DNA from: Thermoproteota archaeon
Lineage (GTDB): Archaea; Korarchaeota; JAOZGF01; JAOZFZ01
NCBI GenBank assembly: GCA_027492035.1
Contig: JAOZFT010000035.1
Span: 85,923 to 149,922 of the forward strand
Direction of reading: 5' to 3'
Length of the DNA: 64,000 nt
In this document: positions 45,662 to 53,837 of the stretch, piece by piece
Position numbering within the stretch: position 1 is the stretch's first letter
Layout: each line of letters opens with the position of its first letter
The notes under the pieces: model-generated
What the model was told of the DNA's origin: nothing
Seen by the model: only the letters and a program-made list of their open reading frames with translations
Database searches by the model: none
Position numbers and translations under genes: made by a program

Positions 45662-48202
45662 GTGTTTTGCATGTTTAAACTGCATAATTTAACAAGTAAG
45701 GAAGTATTCTTTTTCGCAATTGCCTCAACTCTTTTGTTAATTCAAGTAATGTCTCCTGCGTCACCCACCCCAAATGATGAACCTTTCAAATTGACTCTAA
45801 GGGTAGAAAACGAAGTAATACCTAGGCCATCCACCCAAAATTTCTTTGTGGTATTAATAAATAATAACGTAAGGAGACATGTTGAATTGTTTGTTTCTTT
45901 GGTGAAAAGAGGGGAAGTTCTTGAACAGAAAAGTTACACAGTTTTTTTAGACCCTAAGGAAATAGTTAATTTAACAGATTCTTTAACTTTCAAGCCATCC
46001 CTGAAACCTGGGATTTACCTTTTGCTTGTCCAAACTTTTATAGATAATTCTCAAATCAATGTCTCGCAACCAGTATTTGTTTTTCCCTCCCTCAAAGAAA
46101 TATACGTTCTCTTTCAGAAATATGTTGAAATTAAAACTTTCTCTGAAGAAGCTGAAACACTTTCAAATAAAGGATTAATAAAAACAAATTTCTCGAGGTT
46201 AATCAACGAAACCAATTTCTTAATAAATAGTTGCCTTAAACTTCGCCACGAAAAAAAATTTGTTGAAGCCACTAAAGCTTATGAAAAAGCTGAAATTAAC
46301 ATGAATTTGCTTAATAAAGAGAAAATAAAAATGGAAAGAAGCTTATTCATTTATAAACTGCTCAGTTCCATAGAAGACTCCTTAAGTTTCGACGCTAAAA
46401 TAATTTTTGGCTTTTGGTGGAATTTCATAGTGGGTTCACTGTTTGTTTTCATAATTTTCCTTATTGTTTTCCCGATCTACACTTCAAGCCCTATTTTGTG
46501 GATTGAAAACTTTAAAGTTCTCTTTCCACATTCTCCAGCAACTGAAACAGAGAAAACCATATTGTATCTTAAAAACGAGTTAGGTAAAAGGATTGATTTA
46601 TTATTGTCTCAAGCCTTTGAAACAATAAAAATGGATATTAGAATACTTTTCTTAACAGCTGTAGCAGGTATCATAGCTGCAATAGGTTTATTAACCAATA
46701 ACGTAGCTGTTCTTATAGGGTCTATGCTTATCTCCCCCATCATGGTTATTGCAGTGGCAGACACTTATGGATGGATCTTGTCAGGTAAAAAAACAGCTAA
46801 GGGAATAACTGGGGAATATGTTTTTAGAAAAGGGTTTTCAAATGAACTTAAAGGAGTGTTAGCAGCTGTACTTAGTTCTTACCTAGTAGTTTCTTTCTTG
46901 AGTTTCTTTATGTCCATAACTCCTTCTTCTCTGCTTATGTCACGTGCAGCCCCTAATTTCAGCGATTTAGCAATAGCTATAGGTGCAGGCTTTGCAGGGG
47001 CAGTAGCACTTGCAGGCCGTAGAAAAGAAATAAGTTTGTTAGTTGGGTCAGCAATAGCTATAGCCTTGATTCCTCCAGCTTCAGCCTTAGGTATAGGGTT
47101 AGCGATTCTAAGAGCAGATATTGCGTTTGGTGCTGCTTCTTTGTTAATAGTTAACCTTATCGCCATTAAATTTTCAAGTTACTTAACAGCAGCCATGTAT
47201 CTTTTATACCCCCTGTTTAAAGAAATATATTTTAAAGTTAGAGATTTCTGGCTTAAGGGTGACACTTATTCCTTAATGAGCTTAATAAAGAACTTGTTCA
47301 TTTATTGGGCCTGTGTAAGTTTAAGCGTCACTCCACCGTTTGGAAGAGAAGAAATTAAAGGTGCCTATTCATTTTTCAAAAAATTCCAGCCACTAATATG
47401 GAAAACTTTCAAAAAATTCGTAACTTTCATAATTACTCCCCTCTTCCTTATTTGGTTTTTCGGTTTAATAGTATCTACCCCAGTGTCTGCAGCACCTTCC
47501 CTACTCATCAGTTCCCTTGCAAAATTCCTTTCAAACTTATACTCAACTTTAACGCTTCAAGTTACACAAAATATTTTACTTGAACAAATCCTGAACATAC
47601 TAAAAACCTTAATTATCTATTTACTTCCCATCTTTCTTGTCTCCATAACCCTCGTTTACTCTCTTCGAATCCTTAAAAATAAAGAATTAAACAAAGGAAC
47701 ACTTCTGAAGTTTTCTGTTTCATCCTTTCTTCTCTGGCTTTTTTCAAGTTACCTCTTCAATTTTCAATTTTTCCCGAAAATTTTAACAATTTACACATTG
47801 TTTTTCTTACTAGGATGCTTAATTGTGGTGGAATGGAGAAAACTGAAAAAATACAGGTCCAGAATTATGCTCTACGGTTTCGTAGTTTTCTCCCTCATCT
47901 ACGTAACTTTCCAAAGTATCCAAGTTTACCAAACAAGTGTGTACGCAGTAAATGTCCCCCATATAAACACTGTTTCGAAGGAAGTAATAGCTGCTTACCT
48001 AAACTTACCAACCGAAAACCTGCTTGTCGACTCCTCCTTAAAAAAGGGGATTCTAAAAGTTGAAGCTGAAGTTAGGATGCCTCTTAAAAACATTTCAAAA
48101 TACCAGTTGAGCAAAACACAAATTGAACAATTAAACGAAATACTCACCTCAATCACGGGTTACCAAACAGAAGTAACCCTCAAATACATAATCTCCACTT
48201 AA
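45662..48202 (+). CDS. Large DUF389 membrane protein with a secreted-type N-terminal domain
   Basis: An 846-residue protein. A signal-like hydrophobic segment (about residues 14-30) is followed by a beta-rich region (about 40-150, LTLRVENEVIPRPSTQNFFV...) and a helical stretch (150-250). Then a span (about 260-280), and the DUF389 core from about 330: LTNNVAVLIGSMLISPIMVI, GAGFAGAVALAGRRKEISLL, IALIPPASALGIGLA, LLIVNLIAIKFSSYL. More spans fill 580-760, and a soluble tail of about 100 residues (from VPHINTVSKEVIAAYL) closes it. Typical DUF389 proteins are 300-450 residues, so the front and rear additions are unusual. Function is unknown. Confidence 0.82.
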   Translation: MFCMFKLHNLTSKEVFFFAIASTLLLIQVMSPASPTPNDEPFKLTLRVENEVIPRPSTQNFFVVLINNNVRRHVELFVSLVKRGEVLEQKSYTVFLDPKEIVNLTDSLTFKPSLKPGIYLLLVQTFIDNSQINVSQPVFVFPSLKEIYVLFQKYVEIKTFSEEAETLSNKGLIKTNFSRLINETNFLINSCLKLRHEKKFVEATKAYEKAEINMNLLNKEKIKMERSLFIYKLLSSIEDSLSFDAKIIFGFWWNFIVGSLFVFIIFLIVFPIYTSSPILWIENFKVLFPHSPATETEKTILYLKNELGKRIDLLLSQAFETIKMDIRILFLTAVAGIIAAIGLLTNNVAVLIGSMLISPIMVIAVADTYGWILSGKKTAKGITGEYVFRKGFSNELKGVLAAVLSSYLVVSFLSFFMSITPSSLLMSRAAPNFSDLAIAIGAGFAGAVALAGRRKEISLLVGSAIAIALIPPASALGIGLAILRADIAFGAASLLIVNLIAIKFSSYLTAAMYLLYPLFKEIYFKVRDFWLKGDTYSLMSLIKNLFIYWACVSLSVTPPFGREEIKGAYSFFKKFQPLIWKTFKKFVTFIITPLFLIWFFGLIVSTPVSAAPSLLISSLAKFLSNLYSTLTLQVTQNILLEQILNILKTLIIYLLPIFLVSITLVYSLRILKNKELNKGTLLKFSVSSFLLWLFSSYLFNFQFFPKILTIYTLFFLLGCLIVVEWRKLKKYRSRIMLYGFVVFSLIYVTFQSIQVYQTSVYAVNVPHINTVSKEVIAAYLNLPTENLLVDSSLKKGILKVEAEVRMPLKNISKYQLSKTQIEQLNEILTSITGYQTEVTLKYIIST

Positions 48203-48407
48203 CCTTTCCATCCATTTATTTAAAACTCTTTAATGTACTTTGCGAAGCTGAACCCGAAAGGGAGAACTTCAAATTGAATAAGAGTCGGTGGAAATTCAAT
48301 TAGTTGAGTCAGATATATTCACCGGGTAACTTGTAAAGTGAAGTTTTCCAAAAGGGAAATTTGTTTTTGTCTGTTAGGCTTATGTTAAAGCTGAAGGGTT
48401 CTTGAAG

Positions 48408-48623
48408 TTAAAGGTATCCCAGGGCTCTAAGTCTCTTCTTTATTTCCTCTTCCTCTTCAGGTGTAAAAACATTTTCTTCTCCCTCTTCCTTAACAACTTC
48501 ACTCAAAACAAACTCTACAAATTCCTCAACATTCTTGAATTCTCCTTTGCTCTCCTTAACCTTCGCCTCTATTTTTTCATATAAACTCCTTGAAATATTT
48601 ACAGGAACAGTGTCCTTAGGCAT
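48408..48623 (-). CDS. Ribbon-helix-helix (CopG-like) small DNA-binding protein
   Basis: A 71-residue protein: strand and helices in DTVPVNISRSLYEKIEAKV, FKNVEEFVEFVLSEVV, then an acidic hinge and IKKRLRALGYL. This is a common archaeal RHH-like family that ends in 'RLxxLGYL'. It is predicted to bind DNA as a dimer. Its target is not evident, and no toxin gene is adjacent. The start is ATG, with AGGTGG upstream. Confidence 0.75.
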   Translation of the reverse strand: MPKDTVPVNISRSLYEKIEAKVKESKGEFKNVEEFVEFVLSEVVKEEGEENVFTPEEEEEIKKRLRALGYL

Positions 48624-48736
48624 CCAACCACCTCAATTACCAAGCTTCGTTTTGATTTCTTATTAAATCTTTATAATTTTTTTACTTAGAATGTTTTTAT
48701 CAACTGTGTTCTGTAAGGTGATTTTTTCTTTAAGGC

Positions 48737-49077
48737 ATGGGAAGGAGGGGGTGATAGAAGGCATAGATGGATGTACTATTTAACAGGGATGCCTGGTTGG
48801 CTTAGATTCAGATTCTTACCTGGATGGATTGAGAGGTCACCTACAGGTTTACCTCCAACTGCACAGTGGCTTGTTTTAAGTGGTCTAACTTCTATAGTAC
48901 ATGTCTTGTCTAATGCAAACTACACCTTTAACACCGATGGCCCCACCTGTTACACTTGGTCTACCGAGTATGCTAGGGCCGCCAAAGGAGCAGGAAAAAT
49001 TAATGCTTGAGCAGCAAATGAAGCCTTTAAAGGCTCAGCTGGAAGCCATTAAGAAGAGACTTGAAGAATTAAAGTGA
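48737..49077 (+). pseudogene. Frameshifted DUF5320-like small gene (Trp/Pro-rich head, coiled-coil tail)
   Basis: The coding pieces are in three frames: MGRR at 48737, then RRHRWMYYLTGMPGWLRF and SPTGLPPTAQWL from about 48756, then PPVTLGLPSMLGPPKEQE and a coiled coil (EQQMKPLKAQLEAIKKRLEE) to TGA 49077. Read together they give a protein of about 110 residues with the 'RHRWMYYxTGxPGWxRF' head and 'EQExxxLExQxxxLxxQLExIKKRLEEL' tail of a DUF5320-type archaeal family. At least two frameshifts separate the parts, so it is broken. AAGGAGG lies inside the 5' part. Confidence 0.6.
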
Positions 49078-49101
49078 AACAGTTAAGAAGGAAGGGAGGA
49101 G

Positions 49102-49398
49102 ATGCCTAAGGAATGGAGGTTTATGTGGATGTGATGGTTTCCAAGGATTTATTGGTCATGGACTGGTTGGTGGTTTTGGAGGTGTAGATTCTTCCCCTGG
49201 CTTCCAAGATGGTGGTGGACAGGGATCTATGTACCAGTCACATGGGCACCTTACGATCCAATGACCCTTCGGTTACACATCTCCACCCCCACCCACTAAA
49301 ACTGAATCAGGGTATCTGAAGGAACAGAAAAGGATACTTGAAGAAGAACTAAAGGAAATAGAGAGGAGGAATTGAGGAAATTAGAGGAATCAAAATGA
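49102..49398 (+). pseudogene. Second broken Trp-rich small gene of the same kind
   Basis: ATG 49102 opens MPKEWRFMWM, meets TGA and continues in frame as WFPRIYWSWTGWWFWRCRF and WLPRWWWTGIYVPVTWAPY. A frameshift then leads to SPPPPTKTESGYLKEQKRIL and a charged coiled coil ending in TGA 49398. The layout (Trp-rich head, Pro hinge, coiled coil) mirrors the preceding remnant, so these look like tandem paralogues. GGAGG lies close to the ATG. Confidence 0.55.
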
Positions 49399-49590
49399 AG
49401 ATACTAGTAGCAACCTAGACCAAAAGTGGTTAGGACTGCCAAAGATGATGAAGCTGCATCTATAGAGACCTCCACGATAAAGCATAGGGTGGAAAAAATC
49501 TTTTAAATCCATAATGTTCAGAGACTTGTGTATCCTCAACATTGAAGTCGTTGAAAGACAATTTAGGGGGATTAATGAAGAGAAGTAATT
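49395..49590 (+). pseudogene. Unrecognised decayed gene coupled to the Trp-rich gene
   Basis: ATG 49395 overlaps the stop of the previous remnant (ATGA) and gives MKILVAT then a TAG. In another frame RPKVVRTAKDDEAASIETST follows up to TAA 49506, and an isolated ATG 49518 stretch (MFRDLCILNIEVVERQFRG) ends at TAA 49587. 'MKILVAT' would fit the start of a NifX-like or P-loop protein, families often seen beside DUF5320 genes, but too little is left to decide. Confidence 0.3.
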
Positions 49591-49697
49591 ACAATTACTA
49601 AAACATGTTGTTTAAGCTCCAACACATTTACATTTATATTTGTATAACGTCTTCTATTATTTAGCGCATTTAAAAGTGACATATTATGAGACGAAAT
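49591..49697. other. A/T-rich degenerate stretch
   Basis: No coding signal beyond short fragments. It separates the DUF5320-like remnants from the HEPN-associated ones. Confidence 0.35.
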
Positions 49698-49920
49698 TTT
49701 TTCGTTGGTAGAAAGAAGAATTGAAACTTCTGGGAAATCTTTGGAAAGAAAAGGATTTTACACTTGTAATTGTTTATGACAAAAGTGGAAATTAACAATG
49801 ATGTTGAAAGAGATTAAGAAAGCTGTTAGGAAAAGTGGTTTAGAGAGGCATAAAACCATAGATGGGAAATATGGTTGGAAACCTAAATATTCAGGTCGAA
49901 TAGTAGAGGTTCAGATTTGA
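49698..49920 (+). pseudogene. Remnant of the gene upstream of the HEPN gene
   Basis: A stretch in one frame (KLLGNLWKEKDFTLVIVYDK) is followed after a stop by a 40-codon frame from ATG 49798 (LKEIKKAVRKSGLERHKTID...RIVEVQI). Its TGA overlaps the TTG start of the HEPN gene (TTGA), so the two were coupled. An antitoxin or nucleotidyltransferase partner would be expected here, but I cannot recognise one. Confidence 0.4.
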
Positions 49921-50219
49921 AGATAGACCCCTTTGATGAAGCTGTTTACAGAAGAAAATTGGCATTGAATTACTTGAACAGGGCTAATAATGCATTTAAA
50001 AACAAAGATTTACCTGGATGCATCTTGTTTTCCCAGTTAACAGTTGAAAACGCAACTAAACTTGCACCTGAATATGGAAGAGCCGCTTATGGAGAACCTG
50101 AGAAAAGATTAACACCTGAAGACATACATGTTTTAAAAGATGCTGAGAAAGCCCTTGAAGAAGCTAAAAAATCCATAAGGGTAATGGAAGAGTTCCTAAA
50201 CCATTGGGAAATAAAATAG
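49917..50219 (+). CDS. HEPN-domain protein, apparently shortened by an internal deletion
   Basis: A 100-residue protein. The first half (FDEAVYRRKLALNYLNRANN; CILFSQLTVENATK) matches the opening helices of archaeal HEPN proteins. The second half (APEYGRAAYGEPEKRLTPED; DAEKALEEAKKSIRVMEEF) matches their C-terminal helices. The middle part, which usually carries about 40-50 residues including a conserved His, is missing without breaking the frame. TTG 49917 has GAGGT six bases upstream. It is probably non-functional as an RNase. Confidence 0.6.
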   Translation: MKIDPFDEAVYRRKLALNYLNRANNAFKNKDLPGCILFSQLTVENATKLAPEYGRAAYGEPEKRLTPEDIHVLKDAEKALEEAKKSIRVMEEFLNHWEIK

Positions 50220-50230
50220 GTGACACAAGA

Positions 50231-50689
50231 ATGAATTCTCCTCCGCTCTACCGCGTTGTAATGTGGGTGGATTACGCTTCACTTTTAGCTTGCATCATTT
50301 TCCTTCACAACTACCGGTTTGCTATTCCATATGTTTCGCTCTTAGAAAGTTTTGGAGGAATAATTTCTCTTGTAGGCATTATTTTAATAATCTTGGCCCA
50401 TAATGAACTCCCAAAGGAGCATGGTGAACCGAAAAAGATAACTAAGCTAGCCACGAAGGGTATCTACTCAAAAATTCGACACCCAGTCTATTCTGGGTTC
50501 ATACTTATTAATTTTGGTCTAAGTTTAATTTTCACAAACTATGTAATGTTTGCTTTGTCAATTCTACTAACCCCACTGTGGTATATTGTTAGCAAGTATG
50601 AAGAGAAATTCTTAATGAAAAAATTTGGTAAACAATACATGAACTATGTAAAAAGGGTCAAATGGAGATTTTTTCCAAAAGTATTCTAG
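50231..50689 (+). CDS. Isoprenylcysteine carboxyl methyltransferase-like membrane protein
   Basis: About 152 residues with four or five hydrophobic spans. It has the ICMT/PEMT-family C-terminal signature: GIYSKIRHPVYSGFILINFG followed by EEKFLMKKFGKQYMNYVKRV and a final RFFP. Such enzymes methylate lipids or prenyl-cysteine using SAM at the membrane; the substrate is unknown. ATG 50231 has AGGTGA seven bases upstream and lies just after the HEPN stop. It is intact, unlike most of its neighbours. Confidence 0.75.
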   Translation: MNSPPLYRVVMWVDYASLLACIIFLHNYRFAIPYVSLLESFGGIISLVGIILIILAHNELPKEHGEPKKITKLATKGIYSKIRHPVYSGFILINFGLSLIFTNYVMFALSILLTPLWYIVSKYEEKFLMKKFGKQYMNYVKRVKWRFFPKVF

Positions 50690-50797
50690 CTTTTATTTTC
50701 TCTGCTCTTTTTTCCTCTTTACGGAGTCTATGGCTGGTCGAGTGAATTTTTTAAATGTTTTTCATTGATAACTGTGGCATCCCTAGAATGGCATCCC

Positions 50798-50821
50798 CCT
50801 ATTAATAGGCCTATTAATAGG
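50798..50821. repeat. Tandem copy of a perfect 12-base palindrome upstream of hicB
   Basis: CCTATTAATAGG occurs twice back to back; each unit is its own reverse complement. The pair ends 76 bases before the hicB ATG and just upstream of a TATA-like TTTTAAAACC region. Toxin-antitoxin operons are usually autoregulated through such palindromes, so this is a likely HicB operator. Confidence 0.55.
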
Positions 50822-50897
50822 AAAAGTAATTAGTAAAATTTTGGAAAGATATTTTAAAACCTTTAAAAACAGAATAGAGAACAGTTAGGTGGATACG

Positions 50898-51125
50898 ATG
50901 GAGTTTAATGTCATTATTAAGAGAAGAGAAGGTGATTATTTAATTTCAGAAGGTGCGGAATTGCCAAGTTGTCACGCACAAGCTAAAAATTTAGATGAAC
51001 CTATGAAAAGGACTAAGGAATCAACAGAATTATATTTAGAATGCGGAAAAGAAATACTGAAAGAAAGGTTTGTAGCGCTACAGAAAAACCACGGTAGAAG
51101 AAAGTGTTTAAGCTTCCTTTATTAA
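50898..51125 (+). pseudogene. hicB: HicB-like antitoxin with frameshifted C terminus
   Basis: ATG 50898 (AGGTGG upstream) starts MEFNVIIKRREGDYLISE, ELPSCHAQAKNLDEPMKRTK and ELYLECGKEIL, the HicB fold with 'LPxCHxQxxxLxExxxxxKE'. After FVALQK the natural end (TTVEESV then stop) is in another frame; the current frame runs on into hicA to 51125. The core is intact, so partial function is possible. Confidence 0.65.
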
Positions 51126-51134
51126 CAGGGAAAG

Positions 51135-51388
51135 AACTGGTAAAACCTTAGGAAAAAAAGGTTTTAGAGTTGTTAGACAGAAAGGAAGTCATGTTTTCTT
51201 AAAGCATCCCGATGGAAGAACCACTGTAGTGCCAGTTCATGCAGGGGGAGGTAATTGACAGAGGGTTGCTCAATAAAATTATAAAAAAGGGTTTGAAAAC
51301 TGAGAGAAAAGAGTTTCTAAAATATCCCCTAAAGCAAACTGTTGTGCTTGGATACAGAGAACAAAGTGAAAACCTATTTAGAAGTTAA
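51135..51388 (+). pseudogene. hicA: HicA-like toxin broken by frameshifts
   Basis: Pieces in three frames: LTGKELVK, then KTLGKKGFRVVRQKGSHVFL and HPDGRTTVVPVHAG, then EVIDRGLLNKIIKKGLKTER and on to TAA 51388. Together they give the complete HicA dsRBD-like fold including the catalytic-His motif GSHVFL. At least two frameshifts separate them. It follows hicB directly, so this was a hicBA operon. Confidence 0.65.
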
Positions 51389-51611
51389 AACCCTTAACTT
51401 CACTCAATTGAAAAAGAGAAAAATATAATGAATAAAAATTTAAAAACTAAACTACTTTCCCCAAAAACTTTAAATAAACCATGAAAAACATCCCTTTTTA
51501 AAAAAGTCACAGTCCCTAAAAAAAGGGAAAATTTATTAAAAGTGGTGAAAAGAGGATAAAGACACGATAGGAGGAATAGTTTTCTTAATATTTTTCTTTC
51601 TGCTTTCCATC

Positions 51612-51809
51612 ATGACTCTCTCATTTCCATACATTCCACCTGGAAACGATCTGCAAAGAATACTTCACATTCCCTACTCAGCTACTCCTGTATGGGGCTA
51701 CTCCACCTGGGTTGTGATAAACGCAATCCTAAACGGCCTGGTTTACGGAGTAACCATGTGGATAGTGTTTTCCATAGCCAAATACATATACGAAAAAAGA
51801 AAAGAATAA
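51612..51809 (+). CDS. Small membrane protein with damaged or unclear 5' end
   Basis: ATG 51612 gives 65 residues with one clear span near the C terminus (AILNGLVYGVTMWIVFSIAK) and a basic end. The frame is open upstream and encodes another hydrophobic span (IGGIVFLIFFFLLSIMTLSF) but has no usable start before a stop at about 51545, so the true start may have been lost. No SD is seen before the ATG. Family unknown. Confidence 0.35.
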   Translation: MTLSFPYIPPGNDLQRILHIPYSATPVWGYSTWVVINAILNGLVYGVTMWIVFSIAKYIYEKRKE

Positions 51810-51843
51810 AACCAAATACAAGGGAACAAACACCTGGACAAGA

Positions 51844-51865
51844 AAGGAGTTTTGTAAAACTCCTT
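51844..51865. repeat. Perfect 10-bp inverted repeat
   Basis: AAGGAGTTTT-GT-AAAACTCCTT forms a ten-base-pair stem with almost no loop. It lies between the small membrane ORF and the tnpB remnant. It could be a transcription terminator or the end hairpin of an IS200/IS605-type element. Confidence 0.4.
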
Positions 51866-51929
51866 AAAATCCTTCTTTTCAACTCTTATCTCCCCCAACT
51901 ATTTTACCTCAGAAGGAAACTGGAAACCT

Positions 51930-52495
51930 AAAAAGTTTGAAGCCATTAAGGAGATTGGAAGAAAGGAAAGAAGAGTAGTTGACGATTTGTTGGCAGAAGT
52001 TTTTGAGGGAGATGGTTAATAGAGCCAGGGAAGAGAATGCTGTGATAGTATTGGGTGATTTGAAAAGGTATAAGAAATCAAAACAAGTATGGCATTTAGA
52101 GAGTTAAACTAGGGAAACACCTGCTTCAATCTTTCTCTTATCCACCACTATAAGGCCTTAACACTTGCAAGGGCTTTTATCCCCAACTCCTTCGCTAAAT
52201 CTGGTGGAATCGTAGAGAAGTAAACTCTAGTACAAATGTCTGGAAAGAGGCATATCCGTCGTTTACATAGATGCCAAACAAACTTCCCAGAAATACTCTC
52301 TGCGAAACCATCGATAAGAGAAACAGGGAAACTCAATTGCTTTTCCGATGTGTTAGCTGCGGCTGCCAGCATAATGCTGATATTGTTGCCTCTTTGAACC
52401 TGTCAAGCTGGCTCACAGGTTCTGGGGAGTGCCAACCCCCTATTGTAGGGATGAATGCTTTGTATGATGATTCACCTACAAGCTCCCGACTTTAG
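51930..52495 (+). pseudogene. tnpB: Decayed TnpB (IS200/IS605 family) gene
   Basis: Successive frames give FEAIKEIGRKERRVVDDLLA, then MVNRAREENAVIVLGDLKRY (the 'IVxGDL' catalytic block), then CLERGISVVYIDAKQTSQKY (normally TSxxCxxCG; both Cys lost) and LLFRCVSCGCQHNADIVASLNL (second zinc knuckle and the NADxxAxxN motif). At least three frameshifts and the lost Cys pair show it is dead. The N-terminal half of TnpB is missing. No tnpA was found beside it. Confidence 0.7.
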
Positions 52496-53269
52496 TTATG
52501 GAGTAGCTGACTCCTCATCGGAAATATGGGAAACCCTTTTACTCAACCTCTTTAGCTTTCCCCTCCACTTCACTGAGCAAACGCTTTCCCGCCATCACTA
52601 AACCCCTCCCTAAAGGCAACTTAATAGCATCCCCCACAACCGACCCAATAAAAACAGGGTTAGGGATTGAATCAGGATTTTTATCTCAGCCTAAGGCTGT
52701 CCCCATGTCTTGTTGCCCTGCCTTCATTCAGTAGTCGAGGTGGTACGGAAGTGGGGGTAACCCCACCTATTACAGCTTTCACGAGTCTCAGTAGGAGGAA
52801 ATATCCTTCCATCAGAACTCCTTTCACCATTAGCCCATGGAAACATTTCCTTTTTCCGTCGAATGCTTCCCTTCCATTGCCTTTACGGTTAAGGGGAATG
52901 ATGGAAGCATTGGAAGGGAAAAAAACCTTACTTAAGGGGGGGGGGGAGTCTTTAAGATTGGGAAATAATTCATTTGAGAAGGGGTACTGCCTCAAAGGAA
53001 GGGAAAATAACAGGTTAACAGGAAAATAAAGGAATTAGAGGGGGAATTGAACAGGTTAAGGTGGAAGAGAAAGAATAGAAAAAGGGTTAGTTAAGAGGAT
53101 AAGAGGAAAATATTGATTTAACAACAAAACCATACAGGGGAAATCCACGCTAACGCTCAACATAAACAGATGAACTAAACTCTAAAATTTCTTCTATTGG
53201 CTTCGGTTCAAATCCACGAAGCTTTGTTCCAGTGAAAATTGCTCACACCACAACAGTTAAGAAAAGTCA
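52496..53269. other. Degenerate region with minus-strand coding fragments and an 11-G run
   Basis: No intact gene is supported. On the minus strand 52539-52684 encodes NPVFIGSVVGDAIKLPLGRG and a charged end with a stop, but lacks a start. 53150-53245 encodes FTGTKLRGFEPKPIEEILEF to a TAG. The long open frames at 52667-53029 (+) and 52681-52995 (-) oppose each other; the minus one ends ...RLLNEGRATRHGDSLRLR, vaguely like a TnpB tail. An uninterrupted run of 11 G lies at about 52936-52946. Confidence 0.35.
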
Positions 53270-53626
53270 TTATATAAATCTGAATTCCCCCCTTTTCATA
53301 TCAAGCAGTACACCTAACTTCTCAAGCGTTGAGATCCCTGCTAATGGTTCATCTTGTCCCGGCAAAATCACGGCTTCAACCTCTTCACTCCTTTCCTCAC
53401 CCGTCTCTTCGTCCCTAACTTTAATTTTAACAAGGCAAAGCTCCCCTCTTACAGTGCCTCCCCCTCCAACCCTAAGTTTGATTTCCCTCCCAAGCCTTCT
53501 GGGGCCTATTTTATCTGCTAACTCTTCAGGGAGTATCGTGTAATCTGAACCTGAGTTTGCAAGCATAATTACTTCTTTAACGCCTTTTATACCTCTCAGC
53601 TCAGCTGGAATCAAGACTTCAGGCAC
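53270..53626 (-). CDS. Retropepsin-like (clan AA) protein with altered active site
   Basis: A 118-residue protein with the fold pattern of archaeal/bacterial single-domain aspartic proteases: VIMLANSGSDYTILPEELAD near the N terminus, LRVGGGGTVRGE, and EAVILPGQDEPLAGISTLEK. The catalytic Asp-(Ser/Thr)-Gly is replaced by Asn-Ser-Gly, so proteolysis is doubtful. The GTG start follows GAGGGAAAGGAT; the frame is open 5' but without a start codon. It is one of the few intact frames in this decayed region. Confidence 0.6.
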   Translation of the reverse strand: MPEVLIPAELRGIKGVKEVIMLANSGSDYTILPEELADKIGPRRLGREIKLRVGGGGTVRGELCLVKIKVRDEETGEERSEEVEAVILPGQDEPLAGISTLEKLGVLLDMKRGEFRFI

Positions 53627-53837
53627 ATCCTTTCCCTCAACCTTTTCAGCGAGGACTCGCTGAAACAGAAACCCACCCTCTTAACTTTCCTAAAATACCC
53701 TATTCTCGGCATAGTCTTCTTCATATTAACCAAACATAACAATAACTAAAGGAATAATTAAATGTAACGGTCAACAAGAGAAACATGTAAATGTAACACC
53801 CTCTCAACTACTGATAGCTTCCGTCATCACCCATTCT
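53627..53837. other. A/T-rich stretch, nothing seen
   Basis: Promoter side of the retropepsin-like gene. No gene or clear repeat is visible. Confidence 0.35.

Noticed and set aside
52667-53029. A 120-codon plus-strand open frame opposite a 104-codon minus-strand frame
   Set aside because: Neither has an SD or a recognisable domain, and the G-run and codon composition look non-coding. Kept only as part of a degenerate region.
53195-53230. GGTTCAAATCC within a small hairpin, resembling a tRNA T-loop
   Set aside because: The flanking bases do not form a T-stem, and no acceptor or anticodon arm can be drawn. The matching GCTTCG/CGAAGC arms give a plain hairpin with an 11-base loop inside a decayed coding stretch.
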